A model generated the notes under the pieces. The model made no database searches, was not told the DNA's origin, and saw only the letters and a program-made list of their open reading frames with translations. Positions 33,756 to 42,174 of a stretch of DNA of 64,000 nucleotides are shown here, one piece after another. The translations under genes were made by a program, and so were the position numbers. Source of the stretch: an uncultured Nitrospina sp. (GTDB lineage Bacteria > Nitrospinota > Nitrospinia > Nitrospinales > VA-1). Each line of letters opens with the position of its first letter. Positions within the stretch are counted from its first letter, which is position 1. The stretch covers positions 1 to 64,000 of the forward strand of contig CALAGQ010000124.1 in NCBI GenBank assembly GCA_937891765.1. Reading direction: 5' to 3'.

Positions 33756-36090
33756 AGAAAAAACAGTACATATATTGATCCGAGATTTTTTTGGTGTGGT
33801 TGCGCTTGCCTTCACGGTGTTTAGCTTGATGGCGTTGATGACTTTTTTCCCTGATGATCCGTCCTTCAATAAAAGTATTGCTGGGGCGCACGTGGCAAAC
33901 TCTGCCGGCATAGTTGGAGCTTATTTTGCCGACGGACTGGCCCATGTTTTTGGCAGTGGTGCATTTTTCTTCCCAGTGATCACGGCGTTTTTAGGGTGGG
34001 CGCTGGTTCGGGGGAAAGATTTTCACAACTGGTCGTTGATTTTAACATCGGGAATTTTGTTTTTGATTGGGCTGTGTTCTCTATTGGCGATCCAGTTTGA
34101 GGTCGATCCGTTTTTTGGCTCAGCGGTTCCGGTCGGTGGTTTGGTCGGCCATGGACTGGGCGGATTTCTCGTGGCCTGGTTGAATGCTTCGGGAGCGGTG
34201 TTGACCCTGCTCACCTTATTGTTGGTGGCTTTTCTGGTGATGACGCGTATTCCAGTCAATGCGCTGGTTGAAGGAATTGGAAAAATATTCAAGGCTCTGG
34301 CCGCAGTGGCGATATTGGGGGCGGTTGCAATAAAAAATATGGCTTCGAAAAGCCTGTTGGTTGCAAAAGAATGGATCGAAAAATTTCAAATAGCGCGTGA
34401 GGAGATGCGGGAAATTAATAAGGTGGCGGTGCAACCAGTGATCGTCACCCGCACCCAGCCGGTTATTGTGAAGCTTGAAGAGAAGGCAAAGAAAGCCAAG
34501 GAAGAAAAGGAAGCAAAACCTGAGTTTGTGATTCAGGATCATTTTGCTTTCATGAGTTCGTCGAGCAATTACCAGATTCCTCCACTTTCGTTGTTGGAAG
34601 ACCCGCCGCCGGGCAGGGATACGCAGGACGATAAAGCCCGCGATGAGATTCTCGCCAGCAGTGCCATTCTGGAAAAGAAATTATTGGACTTTGGTATTCA
34701 GGGGCGGGTGGTGCAGGTTTTGCCAGGTCCGGTCATCACTTTGTTTGAATATGAACCGGCACCGGGAATCAAGGTCAGTCGAATTGTCTCTCTGACGGAC
34801 GACCTGTCGCTGGCTCTGCGCTGTGTAGGGCTCCGCATTCTTGCTCCAGTACCGGGCAAACCGGTGGTGGGTATCGAGATCCCCAATACGCGGCGTGAGA
34901 CCATTTACTTTAAAGATGTCATGACATCCGACGTGTTTCAGGAATCGTCATCTAAACTCACTCTTGTAATCGGAAAAGATATTACTGGCGAACCGGCAGT
35001 GCAGGACCTGGCGACCACGCCGCATTTGCTGATGGCGGGTTCGACCGGATCGGGCAAAAGTGTCGGGCTTAACGCCATGATCTGCAGCATTCTTTTGAAC
35101 GCCACGCCGGATGAAGTCAAATTGATCATGATTGATCCGAAGATGCTGGAGCTCTCGATTTATGATGGCATTCCGCATCTTATTTCTCCGGTGGTTACCA
35201 ATCCTAAAAAAGCCGCCGCCGCACTGCAGTGGGCGGTCAACGAAATGGAATCGCGTTACAAAATGATGGCCGAGTGCGGAGTACGCAATATCGGCGGCTT
35301 CAACGAGTTTGCGGGGAAACTGCAAAAAGAATATGAGCTGGAACTAAAAAAACGCGAAAAAGCCAATAAAGGGGTCAAGCCGGTAAATGACGAAGACGGG
35401 GAGGATGAGGAAATGATGCCGGAACCACCGGCGAAACTCCCGTATGTTGTCATTTTGATCGATGAGTTGGCCGACCTCATGATGGTCGCGTCCAAAGGGG
35501 TGGAAGATTCGTTGACCCGGCTGGCGCAGATGGCACGGGCCGCAGGCATTCATCTGATCGTTGCCACGCAACGGCCTTCGGTGGATGTGCTGACGGGAAT
35601 CATCAAGGCCAATTTTCCCGCACGCATGTCTTATAAAGTCACCTCCCGGGTGGACTCCAGAACTATTCTGGATGCCATGGGTGCTGACAAACTTCTCGGT
35701 AAAGGCGATATGCTGTTTCTGCCTCCGGGAACCTCCAAACTTCATCGACTGCATGGAGTAATGGTCAGCGATGCGGAAATTCAACGCATTGTGGACTTCA
35801 TCAAGAAGCAGGCGAAACCGCATTATCAAGAAGATATTTTTGAGTCGGTGGTTCAGGAAGAAAAGGGCGGAGGAGAAGAGGAAGAACCGTTTGACGAAAA
35901 ATATGATGAAGCTCTTGCCATTGTCGCGAAAGACCGGCAGGCTTCCATTTCTTATATACAACGGCGTTTAAGAATCGGCTATAATCGGGCGGCACGAATC
36001 ATTGAAACCATGGAGAAAGAAGGGGTCGTAGGCCCGTCTGACGGAGTCCGACCCCGCGAAGTCTATGTCAGCCCGATCGAAATTGAATAA
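33748..36090 (+). CDS. ftsK: DNA translocase FtsK/SpoIIIE
   Basis: 780 residues; pumps chromosomal DNA through the closing septum. Four transmembrane helices lie within residues 12-170, a short charged linker follows (about 220-270), then the RecA-type motor with Walker A AGSTGSGKSVGLNAMI near 430 and Walker B VVILIDELADLMMV near 570. The gamma DNA-binding winged helix (ALAIVAKDRQASISYIQRRL onwards) ends the protein near 775. The linker is short, as in SpoIIIE/SftA-like forms. An acidic loop (NDEDGEDEE, about 549-557) lies in the motor. It overlaps nadB by eight bases and the next gene by 26. Confidence 0.95.
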   Translation: MSEEKTVHILIRDFFGVVALAFTVFSLMALMTFFPDDPSFNKSIAGAHVANSAGIVGAYFADGLAHVFGSGAFFFPVITAFLGWALVRGKDFHNWSLILTSGILFLIGLCSLLAIQFEVDPFFGSAVPVGGLVGHGLGGFLVAWLNASGAVLTLLTLLLVAFLVMTRIPVNALVEGIGKIFKALAAVAILGAVAIKNMASKSLLVAKEWIEKFQIAREEMREINKVAVQPVIVTRTQPVIVKLEEKAKKAKEEKEAKPEFVIQDHFAFMSSSSNYQIPPLSLLEDPPPGRDTQDDKARDEILASSAILEKKLLDFGIQGRVVQVLPGPVITLFEYEPAPGIKVSRIVSLTDDLSLALRCVGLRILAPVPGKPVVGIEIPNTRRETIYFKDVMTSDVFQESSSKLTLVIGKDITGEPAVQDLATTPHLLMAGSTGSGKSVGLNAMICSILLNATPDEVKLIMIDPKMLELSIYDGIPHLISPVVTNPKKAAAALQWAVNEMESRYKMMAECGVRNIGGFNEFAGKLQKEYELELKKREKANKGVKPVNDEDGEDEEMMPEPPAKLPYVVILIDELADLMMVASKGVEDSLTRLAQMARAAGIHLIVATQRPSVDVLTGIIKANFPARMSYKVTSRVDSRTILDAMGADKLLGKGDMLFLPPGTSKLHRLHGVMVSDAEIQRIVDFIKKQAKPHYQEDIFESVVQEEKGGGEEEEPFDEKYDEALAIVAKDRQASISYIQRRLRIGYNRAARIIETMEKEGVVGPSDGVRPREVYVSPIEIE

Positions 36091-36970
36091 GTTTTTCGGA
36101 AAAAATTTGGTTGTCCTGCTGTTTCTTTTAGTTGCCTTTTGCGCGGCGCAGGTTAGCATTGCAGGCGTCTACACTTATCGGGATGACAAAGGCAAAATCC
36201 ATTTTGTCGATGCCATCTCAAAGATTCCCAAACAGTATCGCAAAAATGAAAAAGGAGTTCGCAAGATTCCTGATGCGCGAAAAGTGGCGCCTCAATCTTC
36301 TTCTGCCTCAGGGCAGCATATGCAACTTCCAGGGGCGGTTGCTTCAAACGGCGAAATTGAAGTTCCTCTCATTCCTACGAGCGGTGGAAATTTTCTCGTT
36401 GATATAGTCATCAATGGCAGTATTGATGCGCGGTTAATACTTGATACCGGAGCCTCCTTCATCACCCTTACCGAAGACATTGGCAGTCAGCTTGGAATCA
36501 CACCTTTCTCCGACACCGCCGAGATGCCCTTCGGCACTGCGGGTGGAACAGATTGGGGGAAGCTGGTGGCGCTTGACACGGTTAGGATAGGTGGCGCCGA
36601 AGCCCGGCTGGTGGAAGCTTCTATCAACAGCCATATCAAGGATATCGATGGGCTGTTGGGAATGAGCTTTCTTGGGGACTTCAAGTTTGAAATCGACCGC
36701 AACAAAAATCTGCTCACTTTAAGATCTTTGCAGGACCCTAACGAACTAACATGGGATGGCAAGCCGGGAAGCTGGTGGGAAAACCGGTTTATTTATTATA
36801 AAAAGAGCAAAATGAATTTTGCTGATCAAGCGAAAGCCTACAAGCGCAAAGGGCATGCAAAGGCCCGGAGTCTGGAAAAGGCAGCAGATTTTTATGAGGA
36901 CCTGAAGAAGAAACTTTTATCCAGGGCTTCCACTTCTGGCCTGCCGGACCGTTTTCGGCCGTCTTCGTAA
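36065..36970 (+). CDS. DUF4124 domain joined to a retropepsin-like aspartic protease
   Basis: 301 residues. A signal peptide or N-terminal anchor (about 13-33) is followed by a DUF4124 domain (GVYTYRDDKGKIHFVDAISK, about 34-53). The second half is a clan AA aspartic protease unit: ILDTGASFITL (125-135) holds the active-site aspartate Asp127, and DGLLGMSFLGDFKFEID is the matching hydrophobic-GxxxL element. Such single-lobe proteases work as dimers. The fusion suggests the DUF4124 domain places the protease at an envelope target. The start overlaps ftsK by 26 bases, implying coupled expression. Substrate unknown. The C-terminus is helical and basic. Confidence 0.75.
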   Translation: MSARSKLNKFFGKNLVVLLFLLVAFCAAQVSIAGVYTYRDDKGKIHFVDAISKIPKQYRKNEKGVRKIPDARKVAPQSSSASGQHMQLPGAVASNGEIEVPLIPTSGGNFLVDIVINGSIDARLILDTGASFITLTEDIGSQLGITPFSDTAEMPFGTAGGTDWGKLVALDTVRIGGAEARLVEASINSHIKDIDGLLGMSFLGDFKFEIDRNKNLLTLRSLQDPNELTWDGKPGSWWENRFIYYKKSKMNFADQAKAYKRKGHAKARSLEKAADFYEDLKKKLLSRASTSGLPDRFRPSS

Positions 36971-36980
36971 CCGGCGGGCC

Positions 36981-37748
36981 ATGCAAGGCTCCGCTGAACA
37001 TGACGGTTTTCTCTTTGTCCTGCTGGGGGCCAGCAATCTGGCACGGGGCTACTCTGCCCTGACCCAACAAATTTCCCAAAATATTTCACAAGTCGAGTTT
37101 GTCAATGCGATGGGACCAGGCCGAGGTTATTGCGCCCGGGGAGGATTGCTCAATTTTACTTATTCTCCCATTGGTGAATGCCGGGTTATGGAATCTGCCG
37201 AAGTTTATGCCAAGCAGGGGCGGCGCATTGCGGTACTCCTTACCGATATCGGCAATGACATCATGTATGGAGTGCCCGCCCCTTCTCTCGTTGAATGCCT
37301 GGACATCCTGATCGAAAAATCCCTGCAATGGAACGCCGAGGTCTTTGTGACTTCCATTCATGTGGACGTGTCCAAGGATCTGGGAAAAACATCCTTCAAA
37401 TTATTGCAGACCATCTTTTATCCAAAAAGTCCGGTGACTTTGGAGCAGGCCGATTCGGCGGTAAAAAAGGTGAATCACTATCTTGAAGAAAAAGCGCAGC
37501 AGAACGAACGGGTGCATTTGGTGAGCGGCCTGAGTGCGTTCTGTGGCATGGATAAAATCCATTACAGCCTGTTAAAAAGTCATCTTGCCTGGGGGCATGT
37601 CGGCAATGTCATGCTTTCGGCGCTGGGCGTGGCATCCGTTGGGAATATTGGGCTGGGTTCCATGGTGATTTCCCTGTACAGGAATCTCAACCGTCTGATA
37701 GTTTCTGATATGCTGAGGAGCAGAAAAAAAACAAAAGGATTTTTCTAA
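36981..37748 (+). CDS. SGNH/GDSL-hydrolase-like protein (255 residues)
   Basis: Not a family I can name, but SGNH hydrolase features are in order: GASNLARGY (16-24) with Ser18 in the place of the GDSL serine, TDIGNDIMYG (88-97) carrying the block III Gly-Asn-Asp, and DKIHYS (191-196) with the Asp191-xx-His194 dyad. There is no signal peptide, so a cytoplasmic esterase, lipase or acyltransferase is possible. It sits between the protease gene and a phospholipid acyltransferase gene, all close together and on one strand, which hints at a lipid role. Motif order and spacing give moderate support. Confidence 0.55.
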   Translation: MQGSAEHDGFLFVLLGASNLARGYSALTQQISQNISQVEFVNAMGPGRGYCARGGLLNFTYSPIGECRVMESAEVYAKQGRRIAVLLTDIGNDIMYGVPAPSLVECLDILIEKSLQWNAEVFVTSIHVDVSKDLGKTSFKLLQTIFYPKSPVTLEQADSAVKKVNHYLEEKAQQNERVHLVSGLSAFCGMDKIHYSLLKSHLAWGHVGNVMLSALGVASVGNIGLGSMVISLYRNLNRLIVSDMLRSRKKTKGFF

Positions 37749-37756
37749 ATTTTTTT

Positions 37757-38515
37757 ATGTCACTTTGTCTAGCGGTCATTCGAATAGGGGCATACATCGG
37801 CGTGTTCGTCGTGTTCGTGGTGATCGGAGCGTGCGGACATGTTCTGTTTTTTATGTCAAGGACATGTCTTTTAACGTGGATTGCTTTTTTTGCACGATGG
37901 TGGGCCCGCGTGACTTGCAGGGTCTTCAATATTCAGATTCAGATTGAAGGAGATGCTTCACTAAAACCGGGATCGCTGATCGTTGCCAACCATGTTGGCT
38001 CGCCAGATATTTTTGTCTTAGGCTCGTGCTTCAAAGGGTTCTTTGTCTCCAAAGCCGAGATCGCCGACTGGCCACTGTTTAATTGGTTGGCCCGGCTGGG
38101 GCAGACCATCTTCGCCGACCGGAGCAAACGCCATCAGGTGAAGGCTGTCATTGGGGAAATTGAGGCGCGATTAAACAGTGGGCATTCCGTGATTCTGTTT
38201 CCCGAAGCTCAGGCGACCGATGGAACCGATGTGGTGCCTTTCAAGTCAGCGGTCTTTGAGGCGGCGGTTCTTGCTAACCGGCCTGTGGTGCCGGTGGAGA
38301 TTCGCTATCACGATGGGCATCAGCCGACGATTGCCTATTATGGAGATAGTTTCATCAGCCATATTATGACATTGCTGAAAACACCCCGACTCTCGGTGAC
38401 GGTAATGGTGCTGCCGGAAGTTTCGGCAGGTGCAGATCGACAAACCCTGGCAGCAATAAGTTATCAGGCCATACGCGATAAGCACCAGCGTGACGCTGGA
38501 CTCAATGGGCAATAG
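37757..38515 (+). CDS. Lysophospholipid acyltransferase, PlsC family
   Basis: 252 residues, with one or two N-terminal membrane helices (about 8-32). Motif I NHVGSPD (78-84) has the catalytic His79 and Asp84. Motif III reads FPEAQATDG (148-156) where PlsC has FPEGTRS; the glutamate is kept but Gly and Arg are changed, so acyl-acceptor preference may differ from 1-acylglycerol-3-phosphate. The final residues (HQRDAGLNGQ) are encoded by an R1 repeat and share QRDAGL with the end of the amidohydrolase at 56731-57954. Starts nine bases after the SGNH-like gene. Confidence 0.78.
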   Translation: MSLCLAVIRIGAYIGVFVVFVVIGACGHVLFFMSRTCLLTWIAFFARWWARVTCRVFNIQIQIEGDASLKPGSLIVANHVGSPDIFVLGSCFKGFFVSKAEIADWPLFNWLARLGQTIFADRSKRHQVKAVIGEIEARLNSGHSVILFPEAQATDGTDVVPFKSAVFEAAVLANRPVVPVEIRYHDGHQPTIAYYGDSFISHIMTLLKTPRLSVTVMVLPEVSAGADRQTLAAISYQAIRDKHQRDAGLNGQ

Positions 38516-38533
38516 CTTATTGCGCCGAGATGC
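38483..38533. repeat. R1 dispersed repeat, copy 6, overlapping an acyltransferase 3' end
   Basis: CACCAGCGTGACGCTGGACT (with CCAGCGT/ACGCTGG as a perfect 7-bp hairpin) then AATAGCTTATTGCGCCGAGA. The first 33 bases are translated as the C-terminus of the acyltransferase; the AATAGC contains its stop codon. Confidence 0.75.
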
Positions 38534-38642
38534 CGATTGAAGGTAATATGAGGCCATTGCAATTTATACCCCTACGGGGCACGAGAGCTAAGGAATTACA
38601 TTATGCCCGTGAAGGTTCTCCACTATTTGTAAGGGATTCAAC

Positions 38643-39149
38643 ATGATTCATCCGTTTAAAGGTAAGAAACCGGAGATTGACGATTCTGCTTTGGTGGTAG
38701 AAAGCGCGCAGATCATCGGTGATGTGAAGATTGGTGAAGAGAGCAGTGTGTGGTTCAACGCGGTGATCCGCGGCGACGTCAATCATATCCACATCGGCAA
38801 GCGCACAAATATTCAGGATGGATGTGTTCTGCACGTAGCGCGCAAAACCCTTCCGCTGATTGTCGGCGATGAGGTGACGGTGGGCCACAACGTCACCTTG
38901 CACGCCTGCACCATCGAATCTCAATGCCTCATCGGTATGGGGGCGATTGTTATGGATGGCGCGGAAGTGGGGGGGCAGTCCATAGTTGGTGCCGGTTCTC
39001 TGGTGACCCCGAACACGAAGATTCCTCCAAAAAGCCTAGTGCTGGGTTCGCCAGCGAAAGTAAAACGGGAACTGACCGAAGAAGAAATTCGCGGCATCCG
39101 CGAATCGGCCGCCAATTATGTCGGCGATATTGAAACTTACCTCGATTAA
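38643..39149 (+). CDS. Gamma-type carbonic anhydrase-like protein (YrdA/PaaY family)
   Basis: 168 residues of left-handed beta-helix hexapeptide repeats, ending in a helix (EEEIRGIRESAANYV). The three histidine metal ligands are at His64 (VLHV), His82 (VGHN) and His87 (TLHA), and Gln58-Asp59 in NIQDG are the usual companions. Members hydrate CO2 in some species, or have unknown roles. The gene is followed by the MTA phosphorylase gene after five bases. A separate hydrolase function cannot be excluded. Confidence 0.85.
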   Translation: MIHPFKGKKPEIDDSALVVESAQIIGDVKIGEESSVWFNAVIRGDVNHIHIGKRTNIQDGCVLHVARKTLPLIVGDEVTVGHNVTLHACTIESQCLIGMGAIVMDGAEVGGQSIVGAGSLVTPNTKIPPKSLVLGSPAKVKRELTEEEIRGIRESAANYVGDIETYLD

Positions 39150-39154
39150 GACTG

Positions 39155-40003
39155 ATGACGGAATCTGTTCCCATTGCGGTGCTCGGCGGCAGTGGGGCCT
39201 ATCACCTTCTCACCGGGCAAGCCCTTGGCCAGGAAAAGGGTTGCGAAGTTTTAGAAACTCCTTATGGGAAAAGTGCGCCCATTCACCATTTCAGTTCTAA
39301 AAGCCGGGACTTTTTATTTTTATCCCGCCATGGTGAAACCGATTATTCCCTCACCGCTCCTTTTGTTAATTACCGCGCCAACATTCATGCCCTGAAACAA
39401 TGCGGAGTCGAGCGGGTCATCTCATGGTCCGGCCCAGGAATTATCAACACGGCTTTCAAGCCGGGAGATTTTGTGGTGCCGCACGATATCATCGATGAAA
39501 CGCGCAACCGGGAGACCACCTTTTTTAAGGACACGGGAATCGGGTTCATCCGCATGAACCAACCGTTCTGTCCGCAGATCGCCAGCGCCCTGCACGATAC
39601 CCTTCATTCTAGCGGACTGCCCCACCATGAACAGGCGGTCTATGCCTGCACCGAAGGGCCGCGTTTGGAAACCCCGGCGGAGATCCGCAAACTGCGTCTT
39701 CTGGGTGCCGATCTGGTGGGCATGACCCTCGCGCCGGAAGCCTTCCTGGCCCGGGAAATGGAAATGTGCTACACGCCATTTTGTTATTTAACCAATTATG
39801 CCGAGGGTGTAAAACCCAGAGAATTTAAAAAGGGTGAGTTATTTGAAGGTATGCAGACAGAAGAAGAGCGCAAGCAGGTTGACGCGGCGATACAAAAATT
39901 CCCGCAACTGATCAATGCGGTCTTCGAGAGCTTGGAAGGAGTCCCACGTACTTGCGATTGCCCGGAAGCAATGCGTCGTTATAAGGATAAGGGTCTGCTC
40001 TAA
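39155..40003 (+). CDS. mtnP: S-methyl-5'-thioadenosine (or thioinosine) phosphorylase
   Basis: 282 residues of the purine nucleoside phosphorylase family 2. The phosphate-binding GGSGAYHLL (near 11), SRHGETDYS (near 57) and VNYRANIHALK (near 70) are standard. EGPRLETPAEIRKL and GADLVGMTLAPEAFLAREME carry the nucleoside-binding methionine and acidic residue. It recycles methylthioadenosine produced by polyamine or quorum-signal synthesis. Discrimination between adenosine and inosine forms (MTAP versus MTIP) depends on a few pocket residues that I did not resolve. The stop codon sits in CTCTAAG at the edge of an R1 repeat. Confidence 0.88.
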   Translation: MTESVPIAVLGGSGAYHLLTGQALGQEKGCEVLETPYGKSAPIHHFSSKSRDFLFLSRHGETDYSLTAPFVNYRANIHALKQCGVERVISWSGPGIINTAFKPGDFVVPHDIIDETRNRETTFFKDTGIGFIRMNQPFCPQIASALHDTLHSSGLPHHEQAVYACTEGPRLETPAEIRKLRLLGADLVGMTLAPEAFLAREMEMCYTPFCYLTNYAEGVKPREFKKGELFEGMQTEEERKQVDAAIQKFPQLINAVFESLEGVPRTCDCPEAMRRYKDKGLL

Positions 40004-40083
40004 GATTACTGCTCCTACGTCTGATTAAGCCGAGAAGAATTATTGCTAGCAGTATTAGCTATTGCTCACTAGCCCCACGCTTA
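40000..40083. repeat. R1 dispersed repeat, copy 7, between convergent genes
   Basis: CTCTAAG at the left (mtnP stop) and CTTAGAG at the right (rhodanese stop, read on the minus strand) are mirror images. Internally AAGCCGAGAAGAATTATTGC, GCTATTGCTCACTAGCCCC and the ACGC of the R1 core are seen. Confidence 0.72.
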
Positions 40084-40371
40084 GAGGGGCCAGGCGGAAT
40101 AGCCGCCAGTCATGCTATAGACCTCTTTGAACCCGTTTTGCGAGAAGTATTCAGCGGCTCCCTGGCTGGAGTGGCCGTGGTAGCAGCAAACCACCAGTGG
40201 TTTTTCTTTGTCGGTCGATTCGATATACTCTTTAACATTGCCATCGTTCAGGGAAACGGCGTTGGGGATGTGGCCGGCGGAGTAGGCACCGGGATCGCGA
40301 ATGTCGACCACGTTGACGGAATCTTCTTCCAGCATTTCCTGCACTTTTTGCGGTGCAATTTCTTTAAACAT
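40081..40371 (-). CDS. Rhodanese-domain protein, GlpE-like
   Basis: 96 residues from the ATG at 40371, chosen because AAAGGA lies nine bases upstream; a longer in-frame start at 40401 has none. Single rhodanese domain with the active-site loop CYHGHSSQ, nucleophile Cys63, and VVDIRDPGAYSAGHIPNA near the N-terminus. It matches GlpE, a thiosulfate sulfurtransferase, in length and in CYHG. Biological substrate unknown. It is divergent from the TPR gene (41 bases apart) and convergent with mtnP. Confidence 0.88.
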   Translation of the reverse strand: MFKEIAPQKVQEMLEEDSVNVVDIRDPGAYSAGHIPNAVSLNDGNVKEYIESTDKEKPLVVCCYHGHSSQGAAEYFSQNGFKEVYSMTGGYSAWPL

Positions 40372-40412
40372 GGTTTGCAATCCTTTATAAGATTTGGGCA
40401 TCTATAACTAGG

Positions 40413-41129
40413 ATGACCAACCCGAAAAAAAGTTCCAATAAAATGCCACTTTCTGATCTGGAAAAATCTTTTACTAGCGCAAAAGAAAGCGGCTTGTCCA
40501 CTGAGATCGTTGCTGCGATCATTCCATTGGTCGATGCTTATCAGCAAGTGCGGAAGTTTGATCCTGCGGTGCGCTGCTTGAAGGATGTGTTGCCTGTGAT
40601 TAGGGAAAAGGGCGAGGCCGGTCAGGAGGCAGTGATTTTGACTGCGCTAGGTACTGCTTTTTGGGAAATGGCGCAACTGCAAAAAGCTTTGGACCAGTTC
40701 AGTCTGGCTCGGGATCTGTTTAAACAGTCTGGTGACAAAATGGGAGAGCGGGCCATTCTTGCGATGGTGGGCATCACTTTCTGGCGCAAATGCGACTGGC
40801 AAAGAGCGTTGGAAATTTTAGCCGATGTTTTCGCGGATGGACTGGTCGTTGATGACAGATTCATGTCGGTGCGAGGCGCATTGGAGAGGGGCATTGCCAC
40901 TTTGCAGAATCGGGTGCGCATGGGACGCGAGCTTGTCGACCCTTTGAAAACCCTGCAACCTTTGTTTTCTGGGTGCGCCTTGTATCGGGTTTTGGGGAAC
41001 CACGAACAGTTTGAACTTTGTTTGAATGAATCGGTAGCGCTGGCAGAGTCTTTAAATAAAACCGATATCCTTGATGCCGCTAAAGAGTTGAAGCTGCTCG
41101 GCGCAGGGCCAGCAAGTCAGGGTCGATAG
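40413..41129 (+). CDS. TPR-like helical repeat protein (238 residues)
   Basis: Soluble all-helical protein. Two to three tetratricopeptide-type repeats are visible (residues about 35-145; ALGTAFWEMAQLQKALDQFS is the clearest), then helices of less regular form. No enzymatic motif. The last eleven residues (LLGAGPASQGR) are encoded by an R1 repeat, beginning where the CTCGGCGCAGGGCCAGCAAG unit starts. Function unknown; probably a protein-protein scaffold. Confidence 0.65.
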   Translation: MTNPKKSSNKMPLSDLEKSFTSAKESGLSTEIVAAIIPLVDAYQQVRKFDPAVRCLKDVLPVIREKGEAGQEAVILTALGTAFWEMAQLQKALDQFSLARDLFKQSGDKMGERAILAMVGITFWRKCDWQRALEILADVFADGLVVDDRFMSVRGALERGIATLQNRVRMGRELVDPLKTLQPLFSGCALYRVLGNHEQFELCLNESVALAESLNKTDILDAAKELKLLGAGPASQGR

Positions 41130-41268
41130 CTCTTAAGCAAAGGTTTTCTTGCCAAGGAAGTTATTTTTTGTAGCCCCTACGGCTAGTAGCTGCTCGGCAA
41201 AGAGCCAGCAAGTCAGAACCCTAAGCCGAGATAAGTTATTGTTTGTTACCACCGGGCGTGGCCCGGTT
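41097..41268. repeat. R1 dispersed repeat, copy 8, double unit between convergent genes
   Basis: Two tandem units: CTCGGCGCAGGGCCAGCAAG (41098-41117) and CTCGGCAAAGAGCCAGCAAG (41193-41212), each followed by TCAG. The right unit continues CTAAGCCGAGATAAGTTATT and ends in the hairpin ACCGGGCGTGGCCCGGT. The C-termini of both flanking genes are inside it. Confidence 0.8.
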
Positions 41269-42174
41269 GATCCAGGTCAATTCGTTTTTGTTGTGGAACA
41301 GATGCAGAACCCGGCTACCGGGAATGGCGGCAAACTTATCGGCAATGGCAAGATTGAGTTCGCCTTTGAACTTGATGGTGCAGATGAAGTTTTTGCAAAG
41401 TTCAGACTCCACCCATTTGATGACCCATCCATAAAGTTTTTCCGGGTAACAGATCACATCCGAGAACAGCCAATCGACGGACCGCCCTTCTCGCTGAAAT
41501 TCCTCGGGCAGGAGCGTGAACGCATCGCGTTTTTGAAACGAGATGCCCTTTAATCCCGCGATTAGGGGAGAGAGCGGCGAACGGTCGACGCTCAATACCT
41601 CGGCGCCGCATTTCTGGATCACCCAAGCCCAGCCTCCCGGACTTCCCCCAGCGTCTATGCAAAATTCTCCCGGTCGGGGTGTCCTGCCGATGAGAGTGAG
41701 TGCTTCATAAAGTTTTAAATAGGCGCGGTTGGGCGGACCATTTTTGTCTTCGACAAAATGCGCTTCGCCGTTCGGGAATGGATTTGAACATTTCGTTGAC
41801 GCGAGCAGCGTATTTTCATCTAGAAGGGTGAAGGTCCCTGGCGGGACTTTCGGTAAAGAAGAAGGAAAAATTAGTGGTTTAAAATTTACCGGCGGCAGTT
41901 TATCCAGAATCAGTTTGGCGCGGCGGTGCAGAGTGTGCGAATAGAGGTACCAGTTGCGTTGCAGGGATTTCAGTTGTTTGGCGGCGTCGTTGATCGAGTC
42001 GATTTTAAGGACGACAGGATTCTCCCAGATATTCTGCGCCCAGTGCGCCTGCCTGGCGGGCTGGGAGGAAAGGACGAGTTGGTCATGCACCGCAACTGCT
42101 CCATCCAGTTCTTTTAATAGAGGATCGAGAAGTCCTTCCGCCGCCAGATAAGCTGATTGTATTTTAGGAGTCAT
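41236..42174 (-). CDS. rlmM: RlmM-like 23S rRNA 2'-O-ribose methyltransferase
   Basis: 312 residues (Escherichia coli RlmM has 366). The C-terminal Rossmann domain has the SAM loop DAGGSPGGWAWV, SVDRSPLSP, the catalytic Asp in FSDVICYPEK and the catalytic lysine in TIKFKGE, which match the FtsJ/RlmM group (K-D-K-type). The N-terminal THUMP-like part is shorter than in RlmM, so it could be another FtsJ-domain methyltransferase. The final residues (RATPGGNKQ) are translated from the hairpin of R1 copy 8. The target in 23S rRNA (C2498 in Escherichia coli) is inferred from the family. Confidence 0.75.
   Translation of the reverse strand: MTPKIQSAYLAAEGLLDPLLKELDGAVAVHDQLVLSSQPARQAHWAQNIWENPVVLKIDSINDAAKQLKSLQRNWYLYSHTLHRRAKLILDKLPPVNFKPLIFPSSLPKVPPGTFTLLDENTLLASTKCSNPFPNGEAHFVEDKNGPPNRAYLKLYEALTLIGRTPRPGEFCIDAGGSPGGWAWVIQKCGAEVLSVDRSPLSPLIAGLKGISFQKRDAFTLLPEEFQREGRSVDWLFSDVICYPEKLYGWVIKWVESELCKNFICTIKFKGELNLAIADKFAAIPGSRVLHLFHNKNELTWINRATPGGNKQ

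Noticed and set aside
41149..41553. 134-codon plus-strand frame
   Set aside because: Lies in an R1 repeat and antisense to rlmM.
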